A DNA stretch of 64,000 nucleotides from Peromyscus leucopus (GCF_004664715.2 NC_051073.1:61737379-61801378), one strand, 5' to 3'; shown: positions 1-11,978, counted from the stretch's first letter. Numbers and translations: made by a program. The notes: generated by a model not told the origin, from the sequence alone.

Positions 1-159
1 GCAAAAGACACCCGCCCCCCAGCACAGCCAAGTGCAGACCATCTCAAATACCTGGTGACCACGCACATGGTCAATCCATCCCCTTATGCAGCCCTGCTGT
101 GTAAAGCAAGCTCAGATCTCACTAGGAAACCTTTGTGGGCTCCCACAATCACATGGATC

Positions 160-540
160 AATGGTTCTCAATCTTCCTAATACTGCGACCCTTTAATACA
201 GTTCCTCATGTTGTGGTGACCCCCAACTATAAGATTATCTTGTCGTTACTTCATAACTGTAATTTTGCTACTGTTTTTTTTTTTTAAATTTTATTTTATG
301 ATCACTGGTGTTTTACCTGCATGTCTGTGTGATAGTGTCAGAAGCTTGGAATTATAGACAGACATACTCTGCCATGTGGGTGCTGGGAATTGAACGAGTG
401 TCCTTTGGAAGAAAAGCCAGTTCTCTTAACTGCTGAGCCATCTCTCCAGCCCCTAATTGTGCTAATTGTTGTGAATCATAATGTAAATATCTAATATGTG
501 ACCCCAAGGGATTAGGATTCACAGGTTGAGAACCACTGAC
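160..540 (+). mobile_element. URR1-type DNA transposon remnant, interrupted
   Basis: It starts with 'ggttctcaatcttcctaa' and ends 'ggttgagaaccactg', the inverted ends of the rodent URR1 non-autonomous hAT family, with the internal 'cagttcctcatgttgtgg'. A B2 copy sits inside (273-453), with similar flanks 'taattttgcta' and 'taattgtgcta' suggesting its target duplication. Confidence 0.85.
273..453 (-). mobile_element. B2 SINE nested in URR1
   Basis: On the + strand it starts with a T-run and ends 'gagccatctctccagcccc', the reverse complement of the B2 head with its tRNA-like promoter boxes. Confidence 0.85.
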
Positions 541-639
541 ATGGAGACACCCTCCATTTTTGGTTTCGAGACACTCTTGAGCTTTGAGCTCACTTGGTAG
601 ACCACGGTCGCTCCTGCTCCCGATGCTGATTAGTTGCAC

Positions 640-1620
640 ACGGCTTATTTTTTTTTTTAATAAGAAAAGTCCTGTATTTTGGGTTTTAATGCTAATATGG
701 TGCATCCTTTCTTAGGTCAGAATTGGTGAAGTTGTACCATGTTCAATTATTGGCTCATTTGAACAGTTCTTAAGACCTTGAAGCAGTCTGGAAGGAGTTT
801 GTGTTCCCTTTCCAGAGTGTGAGATGGATGCAGAGGTTGAAGGAACGTCTAGAATATTTACCCTTGGGGAGCAACAGAACAGTGTTCACTGGCTTCCACC
901 TGATGTGATGAGTCAAGCGTCTAAATCCACCACCGGTCAGTGGAGACGGGGCTTTGCAGCCCTCAACTTCCAAAGCCAGCTAGATGGTGTCCCAATGAAA
1001 AGGAATCGATATGGCAACATGTACATGCCATGGGGCCTTAAAGTTTAGGACATACTTATCTGGGGAAGGATGGCATTCAGTGCCCTTTGAGGGTTTCCCT
1101 TTCTCCACTTCTGTCTCAGAAATGATGCAAGGGAAACTGAGACCAAGGAGACCCTGAGGACAGGCGCTTGGGAACTTTATCATCGTCCCTTCCGCTTCTG
1201 GCGCAGCTCGGGAGGAGCTGAAGCATGGGATGAGGAGGGTTGAAGTGGTGGATGGACAGAGTCAGCAGTAGCTGAGGGGATCTGGACTGAATTAGGACAG
1301 AAGTCAGGAGCCTCCCGTGGAGATGGGGTCAGAGGTGTTGACGCCTCTCTCTGTGAAGACTGTCGGTAAAGACTGTCCTGTGAAGAGCTGACATCACAAA
1401 GGGCTGCGGAGGCAGAAGGATGCCTGTCCTGTGTAGGTGCCGCTGCATTCAGAATCAGTTCTGTAGCTCCAGTCTGCATTCTGGGGGCCGGAACAGCAGC
1501 ACAGGCCAAAGGAAGGTGTCACTAAGTGGAAGTGAACTGAGACGGAACCCAGGATGGAGGATTCAGGGTTCAGAGTGGCCCATGATTTTGTACTCCAATG
1601 AGGAAAATCAGACACCAATG
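640..1620 (-). pseudogene. Possible processed-pseudogene remnant, source unknown
   Basis: On the minus strand a stop-free frame of about 109 codons (1509-1180) encodes a Ser/Pro-rich, disordered-looking stretch with SSSQDSLYRQSSQREAS and ending RQKRKGR. It is followed by non-coding sequence, an ATTAAA and, about 25 nt later, an A-run (T-run on the + strand, about 650-660). This order resembles a retrocopied mRNA end. I do not recognise the source, the frame has no certain ATG start, and chance is a real alternative. Confidence 0.25.
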
Positions 1621-2179
1621 TTAAACGTATAGGAATTTAAATATACAACATTTATAAAGACACCAAGTCTCCGTGAAGAGTGATGGGCTGGTAGAACACT
1701 CGCTGGGGAAGAGGCTCTTGAAGTCAGCACAAGAGCTTTGGTGCCGTCCGCAAGAGCAGGGTCCTGCGTTGTGTGTTTGAGACCCGAGAAGGACTAAGCA
1801 TCGGGAGGGATAGCCTGTGCCATGGTGAGCTTGCCCAGTGCAGGCTAATCTGCAGAGGGTGACTGCAGTGGCAGCAAGTGCCCATCACCGTGACGCCAGC
1901 TTTCTCCCGCCGCCTCAGTTCCCATGGCAGGCTCCGTAGCAGCTTCCTTCATTCTCCAGCACTCAGCGGCCTAGGCATCATGATGCCAACCAGATGGTTT
2001 GCTGGGAAGCCAGCCACACCAAGAGCTGGTGGTACACAGCATCAGGCCCTCTGCTGAATACGTAACTAGGGCTTTGGCTTTGATGAACATTCCCCTAAAA
2101 GACCTGACCAGCTCATTATCGTAGGCTATGCAGAACATATTCTTACTGACTAATAGGTCTGTGTTGCACATGCTTACAA

Positions 2180-2182
<3 letters not shown>

Positions 2183-2213
<31 letters not shown>
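2183..2213. repeat. (TG)n microsatellite
   Basis: About 15 TG units. Confidence 0.95.
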
Positions 2214-2215
<2 letters not shown>

Positions 2216-2610
2216 TTATCATCCAGAGAATTTTTACTCTTGTTCTGACTGTCATATAGCCTTCTCTAGATGTCCATTCCAGTGTGAAAAATACTAAGTA
2301 GGTTACTTCTAGAAAGACAGAGGAAGCAGGGATGTCTGTGTACATGCTTTTTCTGCAGGCAAATGTATTGACATAACTGGCCTTACAGCTCAAGGCGTGG
2401 AAAGCCATAGGCTAGATTTACAACTCTTTCTGTATTATTAGAGCCAAATTTAGGCCAAAGCATAGAAGGCTAAAGGATCTTTCTGTGAACATGTCACAAT
2501 GTTAGGAATCTTTGGAGTTTTCTATTTTAGCCATTGGAGTCAAAATTTCCCATACAATATTATGATAAATACCATATTTGTATGCTTATAGACCTGATGA
2601 CCATCTAGAG

Positions 2611-2835
2611 CAGTAGTTCTCAGCCTTCCTAATGCTGCGACCCTTTAATACAGTTCCTCATGTTGTGGTGACCTCCCCCAACTATAAAATTAATTTCATT
2701 GTACTTCATAACTGTAATTTTGCTACTGTTATGAATTGTAATGTAAATATCTGTGTTTTCCGATGGTCTTAGCCAACCCTGTGAAAGGGTTGTTTGACCC
2801 CAAAGGGGTCAAAACCGACGGGTTGAGAACTCCTG
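2611..2835 (+). mobile_element. URR1-type DNA transposon remnant
   Basis: A near-complete copy from 'cagtagttctcagccttcc' to 'gggttgagaactcctg', including the internal 'gaaagggttgtttgacccc' stem. Confidence 0.85.
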
Positions 2836-2871
2836 ATCTAGATTACACATGTAAAAGTTAATATTGAGAAG

Positions 2872-3020
2872 CTAGCCATTGTGGTGGTGTACACCTGTAA
2901 CTCCAAGCATTTGTGAGGCAGGGGCAGGTGGATCTCTATAAGTTTGAGGCCAGCTTGGGTCTACAGAGTGAATTCCAGGCCAGCCAAACCTACACACCAA
3001 GACCCTGTCTAAAAAACAAC
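2872..3020 (+). mobile_element. B1 SINE
   Basis: A diverged B1 with 'gaggcaggggcaggtgga', 'gtttgaggccagcttgg' and a tail 'ccctgtctaaaaaac'. Confidence 0.85.
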
Positions 3021-5856
3021 AACTAGATCTTGTGTGTTTTAGCAATGATACATTATTATACATTATATGGAGACATGATGTTGGTGTGCTTGAATGCAAT
3101 CACTGGAATTCAGAAGAATGGATTGAAAATGTGTTTTTCAACCTTGAAAGGTGCCATTCAGCACAGCATAGGAAATCCTCCAGAAGTCACCTTATACATA
3201 CATAGACTCTGATAAACATTCCTCATTCTTCTGTTTCCCAGCATACACCTCCTAAAGTCATTGGAATCTCCAAAATGGTAATGATTCTTAGTAAGCTAAC
3301 TGGTGCATGGCAGTTCCTCCCAATGGGTTCAGGTCACCCAGATACCACGGCAGGATTACAGAGCTGGGATTGTCAGCCTCACCCCATAACTTCTGGGGAG
3401 AGGAGAGGGGCTAAAGGTTATGTTGGCAGCAATTTGGTCTATCACGTCTATGGAATGAAGCTTCCCTAAAAACTCTGAAAGAGAGCAGAGTTCAGAGAAT
3501 GTTTGGGTAGCCCGATGCAAGCAGGTGCCTGGGAGATGATCCATCTAAAGAGGGGACGGGAGTGTCACCTTTAGTGCCCTAGAATCTCTTAGTCTGCGTC
3601 TTTCGATAGATCTTTTATAATAAACCAGTAAGCATTGTTTCCCTGAGTTCTGAGAGCCGCTGAAGTAAATGAATCAAGCCCAAAAAGGAGGCTGTGGGCA
3701 TCCATCTCAGTCTGTGGCCAGTAGATAGAAGCATGGGTCAGACAACCTGGGGCTTGTGATTGGCATCTGAGGTGGCAGTGGAGAGCAGATCCAGGAACTG
3801 AGCCATCAACCTATGGAATCTAATGCCTTCTCTAAGGCTGACAGTGCCCCAAGTGACATGAATCGGGGGTGCCTAACTGGTTCCATGGCAGGACTGATTG
3901 CTTGGTGTGTAAGAAACAACCGTGTGTGTCTGGTGCGAGACGTGAGTTGGGAATAGAGAACCGGAGTTCGTTTTTCCCACTCACGTGTTCCTTGGGTTCC
4001 AGTTTAGCCCTTTCAATATACTGTTGGGGTCCTTGGGGACGCTAAACCCACAACTAGTAGAAATGTTGTCTCTTTGTGCCAAGGAGATGTAGTCCTCTAC
4101 CTGCCATGGAGGGAAACGAAAGCGAGGCTCCGTTAATGTTTTGTGCTTGGAAAAATCAGAGGTGGCAGTCCTGTGGCTGCAGCCCTGAGACACTTGTGAT
4201 CCTGAGTGGCATGCTGCAATGCCTAGCAGCTGCCTCCGGAAACCTCCAACCTTCACAGCAGGCCATCGAAGGCAGAACTTCCCTTCAGATGTAACATAAA
4301 AGAAGTATGAATAGAAACTTCATCACTGGGAGGCAGAATTTAAGAATGAGCTGTATTATATCAGATGCAGCAAATTTCTACCATTGTCTTGTTACCACCT
4401 ATATTCTTTTCAGTGGCTTCTGTTTTGCTTGGTGTGGGAAAAGATGGTGTTTGCCCAGACAGGACGTTAGGATGCCTGCAGTGAGCCCGTGGTCCTGGCT
4501 TCTCCCAGATTTCATCTTCAGGGCAGCAGACAGCACTAGCCTCTGAGCTGCTGGACTCAGGCTACACAGTGACTAAAACGTCTGGAATGACAGAACCTTG
4601 GCCCCAGGGGGACGCTGACAACACTGGCAGGCAGTTTTAATCTAACTGATTAAACACCTGAGACCCTGACCTCTGGTTGTTCATCTGCCCTAGCCTAAGT
4701 CCATCAGCGCTCCTGTTCTGAAGGCGACCCACGGAGAAGGAAGGACTTGGCATCTCTAGGGAATGACCCATGTTAAAGCTTCATGTGCTCAGCTAGGGAG
4801 ATTTGCAAGTTGCAAAATAATGTCTGTATTATGATTCTATAAAATACAAACAAGACCATATTTGCTTATATAAACAGCATGGATGTGAATGAGGCATACC
4901 AACCTCAGAATTGACTTTTACTCTGGGATGGGAAAGAAGGGTGTGACATTGCGAAAATAAATAGACGTTTTCCGCTAATTCTGAAACATTTCATATTTTT
5001 TAAAAAAAAGCTGAACCACATATGCCAAAATGTGTACATTTATAATAACTAAATGATATGTCATTTTTTCTCTATTTTTCTTTATTTAAAAATATTTCAT
5101 AGTAAAATTTGCCTCAGGAAATTAGTTATTTTTAATCTTGCAAACAAGTTGCAGCCGGCAGATCAGGGTGTTTCGCTGACTACAGTGTCCATGGTTGTAT
5201 TTGTACTCCCACTCACTTGACACCAGTCCTCAGGCCAGTCCCTACGGTTGGAGTAAAGAGCGTGCATTGATTCAAGGCCCTGAGTGGTCGAGGGGTCCCT
5301 GGGTTCTGGTCCCAGCTTTGTTACTAGTGTGCGACAGTGGCTTTGCCGCTTGACCCGTTTTTGTTTTTGTTTTTTTTTTTTAGATAGTTTTCAACACTGA
5401 AAGTTTATCATTTATACAATGTATGTATAAGTTTATATTTAAAATGCTGAATAGACTAGCAACTAGATAGCCATCCCATACTCATAGAGGCTAAAGGACT
5501 ATGGGATGAACATACAGAGAGGAATAAGATTGAAGGTGTGTATTGCAAACGCAAAGTCTTGGTTTGCGTTTTGCTTCTGCCCCTGACTACTGTCCTTGGT
5601 TTGCCGAAGCACTCTCATTTTCTATTTCCTGACGTCGGAATCATAATGCACGTTACCTGCCCCAACTCTGATGACTGGGTGAGAAACAGCGCTATTGTTG
5701 AGGTTGATGCAAAAACAGGAACTCGGTTCACTAATCGAAGCCATTTTACAGAAATGGCGAGGGCGTAATAACCGTGAAGAGGTGGCTAACTTGGAAGCTA
5801 TTTCTTGTCCAAATGAGTCTACATTCTTTCATAACCAGGCATTTAAAGTGACGTAG

Positions 5857-5995
5857 GCCAACCAAGGTGGCGCACACCTTTAATCCCAGCACTCAGCAGA
5901 GGCAGGCAGATCTCCGTGAGTTTGAGGCCAGCTTGGTCTACATAGTGAGTTCCAAGCCAGGCAAGGCTGTGTAGTGAGACCCTGTCTCCTCCGCC
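5857..5995 (+). mobile_element. B1 SINE
   Basis: Contains 'cctttaatcccagcactc', 'gtttgaggccagcttgg' and 'tgagaccctgtctcc'. Confidence 0.9.
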
Positions 5996-7922
5996 CCATC
6001 TCCCTCCCCTCCAAAAAGTGATTTGAAAATGGCTTTTGTCTTTATGATAGAGCACTGGCTAGAGGATGAATCAAAAATCGCTCTCAACTTGGATTTCCCA
6101 TTGCTTAGACCACAGTTAAATGACTCCGGTTGTTTACCTACAACAAACTTGAAACAACGTTGAGAATATTTTGGATTTTTTCGCTTTCTTTACCCTTGCC
6201 ATTACTTTATACAAAAAGCATAAAAAGCAGAAACCAGTAGCAATGGGGGAAGAGGAATGGCCATTCCTAAAACACAGTTGTGAATGTCAAAGCCAGGCCA
6301 TGATTTGCCCTGGAACCTTGTCTGCTTTGGTAGTGTGGCTGAGCCACTCACTTTGCTGACAGGGCGTGTGCTATAAATCTAGGTTTGGAAACCCTGGAAT
6401 CAGTTGCATCCCTGGGGGCCTAGTGAGTGAGGAGAACCTGCCACTTATCTGCAGAGAGCTCCTGTTTCTTTCAATCAGTGCTACTGCAGATGCTTATCAC
6501 CCGCACCAAACACTTGAGAAATAATGTCAACACACGCCAGACCACAGCCAGTGAGGAATTTTCGGAGATAAGATTACATCTTTGTCCTTAAAGAAGTACC
6601 AGTGAATCCCCAGATGTTCCCCGCGCCAGACCAGCCCCGCAGCCCGGTAGGTTCTTTGTGCCATGGAATTTTAGGAGCTCTGTGTTTGTGCTTCTAAACA
6701 CACATATTCTGCTGCTGCTTTCCAAAATATGCACAAATCCCTAAGAGTCCCCAAGAAAGGCCCCAGCAGGGCCAAGGCTCAGCGAGCCCCAGCATGGAGC
6801 TCAGGGTCTTGACCCTGAGAGGTGCTGGGAACAGCTTTGTATTGGCAAATGCATTTTCTAACTTTTATTTCAGGATTTTCTTTGCTGCTCTATTAGCTTT
6901 ATCCAAGCTTGAAGTTTTCCAAGGCCAGATGAGATCTCTTGTCCAAGTTTAGGGTAGAGTCACCCAGGAAAATGTGATTCAGTCTCAGAGTAGGTGTGAA
7001 AAGTCACTAGAACACTGTTTAAATATTCAGCCATTTTCTTGGTTTAAATACCAGCATACAAACTGGAGCTGAGGTGGAGGTCAGCTGTCTCAGGACCATG
7101 GCCATGATGAGCATTCACGACACAGTCACCTTTAATTTGTCTCCCAGACACTAGGAGTATCATATTCCCTAGCCTGCGCACATGGTCCTCATAGGACCAT
7201 CTGGATTCCAGTCCCTTCTTCCCAAGATAGTTGTATAGAGTTGCCCGATTAATTTGAAAAACAAAAACTACTTTTTTTTTTTCTGTCACGTCATTTCCCA
7301 CCAGAATCTCATAATGAAGATCATATTAAATTTATTATCTACTGTCCCCACAAATGTTTCCTTCCACCCCATTTCTCCCCCACTGATCTTATTCCCTACC
7401 AAGGCCTTGGACTGGTTAACTTATTTCCAGTTCCCTGACTGTGCATTTGTCCTCGTTATCCTACCTTTTGGGAACACCCCCTCCCAAACGTCTCTTCCCT
7501 TAAACCTCTCCAGGCCAGTCCCTCCTACACAGATATGACCCTCCCCTGAACTTTGCTCACTTATCAGGCAAGTCTGGCCATACCAGCCTGCTGGCGATTA
7601 ATCACTCACTGCTTTGTGAAAACATCTTTATCTTCTGTGCTCTGTCTTGCCGTTCCGTCCTCCTTTTCTCTCTCCGCCCGCTCCTCTCTACTGTTGTGCA
7701 TGGGGGCGTGTGTAGTTAGACCAGAGGTCAATGAAAATGCAGCCTCTGTCTTGTATTTTTAGAACTCACTGTCTGCTACATTCTCCGTGACATTGTTACT
7801 GGTTAGTAACTCTTGCTTGGCACTTGACTGAGTGCCAATATGCTGGTGTTACTGTGCAACATCTAGAAGTCTAGGGAGCCTAGTTTTTTTCAACACCAAC
7901 AGAACAAAAAACCAGCATCACT

Positions 7923-8082
7923 GGCTGGGTGATGGTGGTACGTGCCTTTAATCCCGGTACCCGGGAGGCAGAGGCAGGTGGGTCTCTGTGAGTTTGAGGT
8001 CATCCTGGTTTACAGAGTGAGTTCCAGGACAGCCAGGGCTGCACAGAGAAACCTTGTCTTAGAAAAACCAACAAACAAAAGA
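7923..8082 (+). mobile_element. B1 SINE
   Basis: Contains 'gcctttaatcccggtacc', 'gtttgaggtcatcctgg' and 'gagaaaccttgtcttag' with an A-rich tail. Confidence 0.9.
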
Positions 8083-8429
8083 AACCAGCTTCACTGAGCA
8101 GTAGGAACTGTAATGACACCTGAAGGGGGCTTTAAAATCTTGCCCTTGGTTACTCATGATATTTTATAGGCTAAACTCTGTACATCTAATGCTGGTCTCC
8201 TTAAAGATTAGCAGGTATCCAGGCGTCAGGAACTGGAAGAATTAACTAGGGATTGTCCCACATGCGTCTCCTGTGCCGTGACTTTCCTAGCTGTCCCACT
8301 CCAATAGTGTGGCTTCCCTGGCTTGGCTTTGCCTGCCGTCGGTGGAAACTGATGTACTGGGCATGGAAAGGCATGAAGGGCCAGTAGCAAAGTTGATTGC
8401 TCAAGTCTGGCTGAATGGCATACAGATCT

Positions 8430-8640
8430 CACCCTGTCCCTGGGAGCTGTATGTCCTTGGGCAAATTGATTGATGTCTCTCAATGGGCAGTTTCCTCTTC
8501 CCTAAAAGGAAGATAATAAGACTACCCCCCGACCCCCACGAGCCCATAATGCTGTCCAAGAATGAAATAAGATGGTCCGTGTAAAATGCCTGGGCTATTG
8601 CAAGCTCATTAAAACATCGAGGTAGTCAACAAATGGCAAA
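8430..8640 (+). mobile_element. MIR SINE remnant
   Basis: Carries the old mammalian MIR pattern 'tccttgggcaaattgattg', 'cagtttcctcttccctaaa', 'gataataagactacc' and an 'aaaatgcctgg' end. Confidence 0.7.
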
Positions 8641-9984
8641 GCAGCTTACAGACATTATGCTGATTTCCCCTATTTAAAGACAACAAAACAAAACAAACTC
8701 TCTTGATCTGCAATCATTGTCCCTTTAAAACAAAACAAGAATTCTCTGTGCACCCGGCCGCCTTCCTCTCCCCCATTCTCTGCCACCCCATGTAATCAGG
8801 CTGGCCCCCTCCATCACACTACAGCTGCTTTCCAGCCAAGCCGCCAGTGACGTCTGTGTAACTAAGCGGAAGGCTCAATTCTTTGGTCAGTACCCTTGAC
8901 CTATCGCGGAGTGTTTGACACAGCCGTCTTCTTCCTCCGCAGGAGTGCTTTTCCACGTGCAGCCTCCAGGTCGGCTGCTACTCTCGATTCCCCGGTCTCT
9001 CTGACCTTTCCCTTGTCTTCCCATCCTCCTGTTTCTTGCTGGGGGTCCAGGCTTCTCCCTCCCCCACGTTCGTGCCCCTTGGTGTTGTTTTCACTCGTGG
9101 CTTCCAGCGCCGTCGCTTCACTGACAAGCCCCGGTCACCTCCAGCCCTCAGTGCTGTCTGCCCCGAGCTGCAGACGCCAAGTCCAGCACCTCGTCAGCTT
9201 GTCTGCTGGGACCTGTCTAGAAGTATCTCAGAGATGGCCACCACTGGCCTCCTTCCCGTCTCCTCTCCAAGCCACCCTTCCCATGCTCTGTCCCACCTCA
9301 GACACTTTATCCTGGTAGTTGTTCTGGGTAAAAATGACGTTATCCTGACTTCTTCTTGTCCGTATGTCATGCACAGTCAGTCTGTCAGAAAACTGTGCCC
9401 GTCCTGCTGTCAAAACATATCCAGAATCTGATCCCTTCTGATGGCCACTGGGACCATCATCCCCTAAGCCACCAGCGTCCCTCAGCCGAAAGGAATATGG
9501 TGGCCTCCTAGACAGTCGGTTTCCGCTGTCCTCAATTAGAAATAAGAATGACATTTTAGTCTATATGAAAGAAGGTATCCATCCTCTTAAGAATGTCCCC
9601 TGCAGGTAAAAACCAAAGCCATAATAATAATATTGTATTGTATTGTTAATAATAATTATGCTATTAATAATAATAAAATAAGACAAGTCCTGGTGGTCCA
9701 TCCTGTTTGCTTCACTGGCCTCCATGGTAACACTATTCCCCTTCTCACTGCACTGATGCCATCCCTGGCGTACCCCACATACCACCTTCGAGCATCTATA
9801 TGTGCTCATGCTTGCTTGCTTGAATTGCCCTGTGTCAAATGGCCACATGGCTCGTCTCTCACCATCATTAGGACTATGTGCAGACACCAAGTCCTGAGAT
9901 TTGGGCCTGAGCTACCATTAACTGTCGCCCTCCATTCCCCACTGCATTTCCCACCCTTACTATTATTTTTTCAAGTATGGCTCT

Positions 9985-10110
9985 TCTCATTATCTATGAT
10001 GCTTTACACGTTATTTATTTTGTTGCTGCCATGGTCTATTGTATTTCCCACCAGAATCTAACCTCCACGGAGGCAGGAGCCTTGTCTCCGGCGTGTTCCT
10101 CTTTCCATAA
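9985..10110 (+). mobile_element. L2 LINE 3' fragment
   Basis: Contains 'tttcccaccagaatctaac' and 'cacggaggcaggagccttg', matching the L2 tail pattern as I remember it. It lies just upstream of the first exon. Confidence 0.5.
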
Positions 10111-10293
10111 AACCTGGAATGGCTTCTCACATGTGAACACTGAGCCAGGGTCAAAAGTTACTGCTGTCTCTTGCCTGGTCTACAGCTGGTCTGATGACCT
10201 ACCTTCCTGAGGATGAAGCTGCTTTAGCTAGCCGTTCAAACGCCTGTTATAGCAGCTTCTGACATGATGTTTCCACCTGTCCTTTCTCCTCAG

Positions 10294-10577
10294 ATTCCTA
10301 CTCTCATTCCTCGAGTGAAAATGGAGGCAAGTCCGAGTCTGTGGCCAACCTTCAGTCTCAGCACTCCCTGAACTCTATCCACAGTTCCCCTGGTCCCAAG
10401 CGCTCCACCAACACCCTTAAAAAGTGGCTAACCAGCCCCGTGCGGCGGCTCAACAGCGGGAAAGCAGATGGAAACATCAAAAAGCAGAAAAAAGTACGCG
10501 ATGGGCGCAAGAGCTTCGACCTGGGATCGCCGAAGCCTGGGGATGAGACGACCCCTCAGGGAGACAGCGCTGACGAG
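10294..10577 (+). CDS. Kalrn: Kalrn exon 1 of window: basic Ser-rich linker before GEF2
   Basis: 284 bp; the first two bases complete an Asp codon begun in the previous exon, followed by 94 codons (local residues 1-95). It encodes a disordered linker starting SYSHSSSENGG and continuing through QHSLNSIHSSPGPKRS, LKKWLTSPVRRLNSG, the basic stretch KKQKKVRDGRKS and SPKPGDETTPQGDSADE. It lies between SH3-1 and DH2, and its Ser-Pro sites and basic clusters suit phosphorylation and membrane or partner contacts (inference). The acceptor follows a good pyrimidine tract. The donor is GAG|gtacct, unusual at +4 to +6. If the intron is retained, 16 more residues (VPNRADSGHETSDMLL) are read before a TGA at 10626. 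Identity with kalirin is clear. Confidence 0.95.
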
Positions 10578-10945
10578 GTACCTAACAGGGCCGACTCTGG
10601 CCACGAGACCTCTGACATGCTTCTCTGACGGTCATGTAATCGACCGTCTCTAGTGCTGTGTCATCTTGAACTTTCTCGAGACTTGACTGCTTTGATTGGT
10701 GCCCCATCCAGAGACTGAGAAACACTGAGACTATCAGGTAGACAGAAAGGAAGACTGGCCACGTTCAGAGATAGGTCCTGACCAGAGAGGAGGTAGCTGA
10801 TCCCCTGCCTCCACTGAGGATGGCATCAGAACTGGCCAGGTAGAGAGTAAGATTGCAAGGCTTGAGACTGCGTCCCTCAGAACACCAGAGGCTGAGCTGT
10901 AGTCGAGTGTTTTGACTACCACCTGTACTACCACGGATCTCACGC

Positions 10946-11155
10946 ATGGTGATGTGCTCCTTTAGCTCCAGCACTTGGGAGGCAGAGGTGGCTGATCTCT
11001 GAACTCGAGGCCAGCTTGCTCTATGTGTTGAGTTCTAGGAAAGCTAGGCCTGCACAGTGGGACCTTATCTCAGACAAACAAATAAATGGATGGGTGGATA
11101 AATAAATAATCAAGTGAAGGAGTGAATGAATGAACAAATAAGCAAATAAATAAAC
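10946..11155 (+). mobile_element. Degenerate B1 SINE with ATAA-type tail
   Basis: Contains 'ccagcacttgggaggcag' and 'tcgaggccagcttgc', then a long tail of ATAAATA/AATGAA units. Confidence 0.75.
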
Positions 11156-11591
11156 AAGGTATCACAGAGGGATAGTTGTGAAGAGTGCATGAAGGTCACA
11201 GTGGACGAGGTTTGAGCTCAGTGAGGAACTTTGATCGACAGCTAGTGATGATGAAATGGGCCATCATGAGATCTTCTGACCTCACCTTAGTCACAGAGAA
11301 CCTGGCTTTTAGTCAAGAAGTGAGGCTGGATAATCTCTTGAGTTCTCGCAGAGCTGAGAGTCTGTAATAAAAATATAGGCGATGTGTTCTGGCCTGGGGA
11401 ATAAAATGCCTGTTTTATCTGCATAACTAACGTCTTCCAGTGACTGGTGGAGCTAAGAGAGTCTTCTTGGTGCATAATCGACTCCACCTTGTACTTCCGT
11501 TCTATCTGCCTTTTCTCAAGTTGGAAATGGCACAAACCCTGCTGAGAATTGGATGGTAGCTTAATAGCCTTTTGGGAAAATGTAAAGTTAG

Positions 11592-11680
11592 TCCTGGCAT
11601 GGTGACACGTAACGTTCCTGTAATCCCAGTACCCGAGAGGCTGACCCAAGCATCGTGAGTTCAAGACTAGCCTGGACTCT
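11592..11680 (+). mobile_element. B1-like SINE fragment
   Basis: Contains 'tggcatggtgacacgtaac', 'cctgtaatcccagtacc' and 'gagttcaagactagcctgg'; only the left portion is present. Confidence 0.7.
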
Positions 11681-11873
11681 TGAGGGGAAAAAAAGCGTGT
11701 GTGGGGGGGGAGCGGAAAAGGAGGGAAGAAAAATTAATTTAAAAAGTTAGTCCTTTAACTTTCTCCCTTTCTATTTCTTCTTAAGGGGGAAAAAAAATGT
11801 TTTAATGTCAAGTCCTGAACTTCTGGCTTCTTTTGTTGATGTAGCGGTACCTAATGGTGTCCTTTTGTTCTAG

Positions 11874-11978
11874 AAGAGCAAGAAGGGTTGGGGCGAAGAT
11901 GAGCCAGATGAAGAGTCACACACCCCCCTTCCTCCGCCCATGAAGATCTTTGACAACGACCCCACCCAGGACGAGATG
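11874..11978 (+). CDS. Kalrn: Kalrn exon 2 of window: acidic linker
   Basis: 105 bp, phase 0 on both sides, 35 codons (local residues 96-130). It reads KSKKGWGEDEPDEESHTP, LPPPMKIFDNDPTQDEM: a short basic start, an acidic block, a Leu-Pro-Pro-Pro motif and another acidic block. It matches the kalirin linker between SH3-1 and GEF2. Because it is phase 0 and a multiple of three, skipping it would keep the frame. The acceptor is ...TTTTGTTCTAG and the donor ATG|gtagga. No enzymatic motif is present; its role is probably regulatory spacing (inference). Confidence 0.95.

Larger units (their letters stand above)
1..10293 (+). other. Kalrn: Kalrn upstream intron (3' part)
   Basis: No coding exon with recognisable kalirin sequence was found here. 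The stretch holds two URR1 DNA-transposon remnants (one split by a B2), several B1 copies, MIR and L2 fragments, a (TG)n tract, AT-rich DNA around 9620-9680 and a possible minus-strand processed-pseudogene remnant (about 640-1620). The intron ends in a pyrimidine tract and a CAG acceptor at 10291-10293. The SH3-1 exon and the kalirin-7 terminal exon are expected upstream of the window and are not visible. The stretches 3020-5850, 6000-7250 and 8640-9980 show nothing else I can name. Confidence 0.8.
10578..11873 (+). other. Kalrn: Kalrn intron after window exon 1
   Basis: 1296 bp. It holds a degenerate B1 with an A-rich tail of ATAA/AATA units (about 10946-11155) and part of a B1-like SINE (about 11592-11680), then a G-run and a T-rich acceptor region ending TTCTAG. 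The frame stays open for 48 bp into the intron. Nothing else was recognised. Confidence 0.85.

Noticed and set aside
8896..9318. A 140-codon Ser/Pro/Leu-rich frame and an overlapping 131-codon frame
   Set aside because: The composition reflects C/T-rich intron DNA. Two frames are open at once and neither shows domains.
1..10293. Search for the alternative first exon of the GEF2-only (Duet-type) transcript and for the kalirin-7 terminal exon
   Set aside because: No sequence encoding the Cys-rich start I recall for the human GEF2-only form, nor an STYV-type end, was seen. They are probably outside the window.
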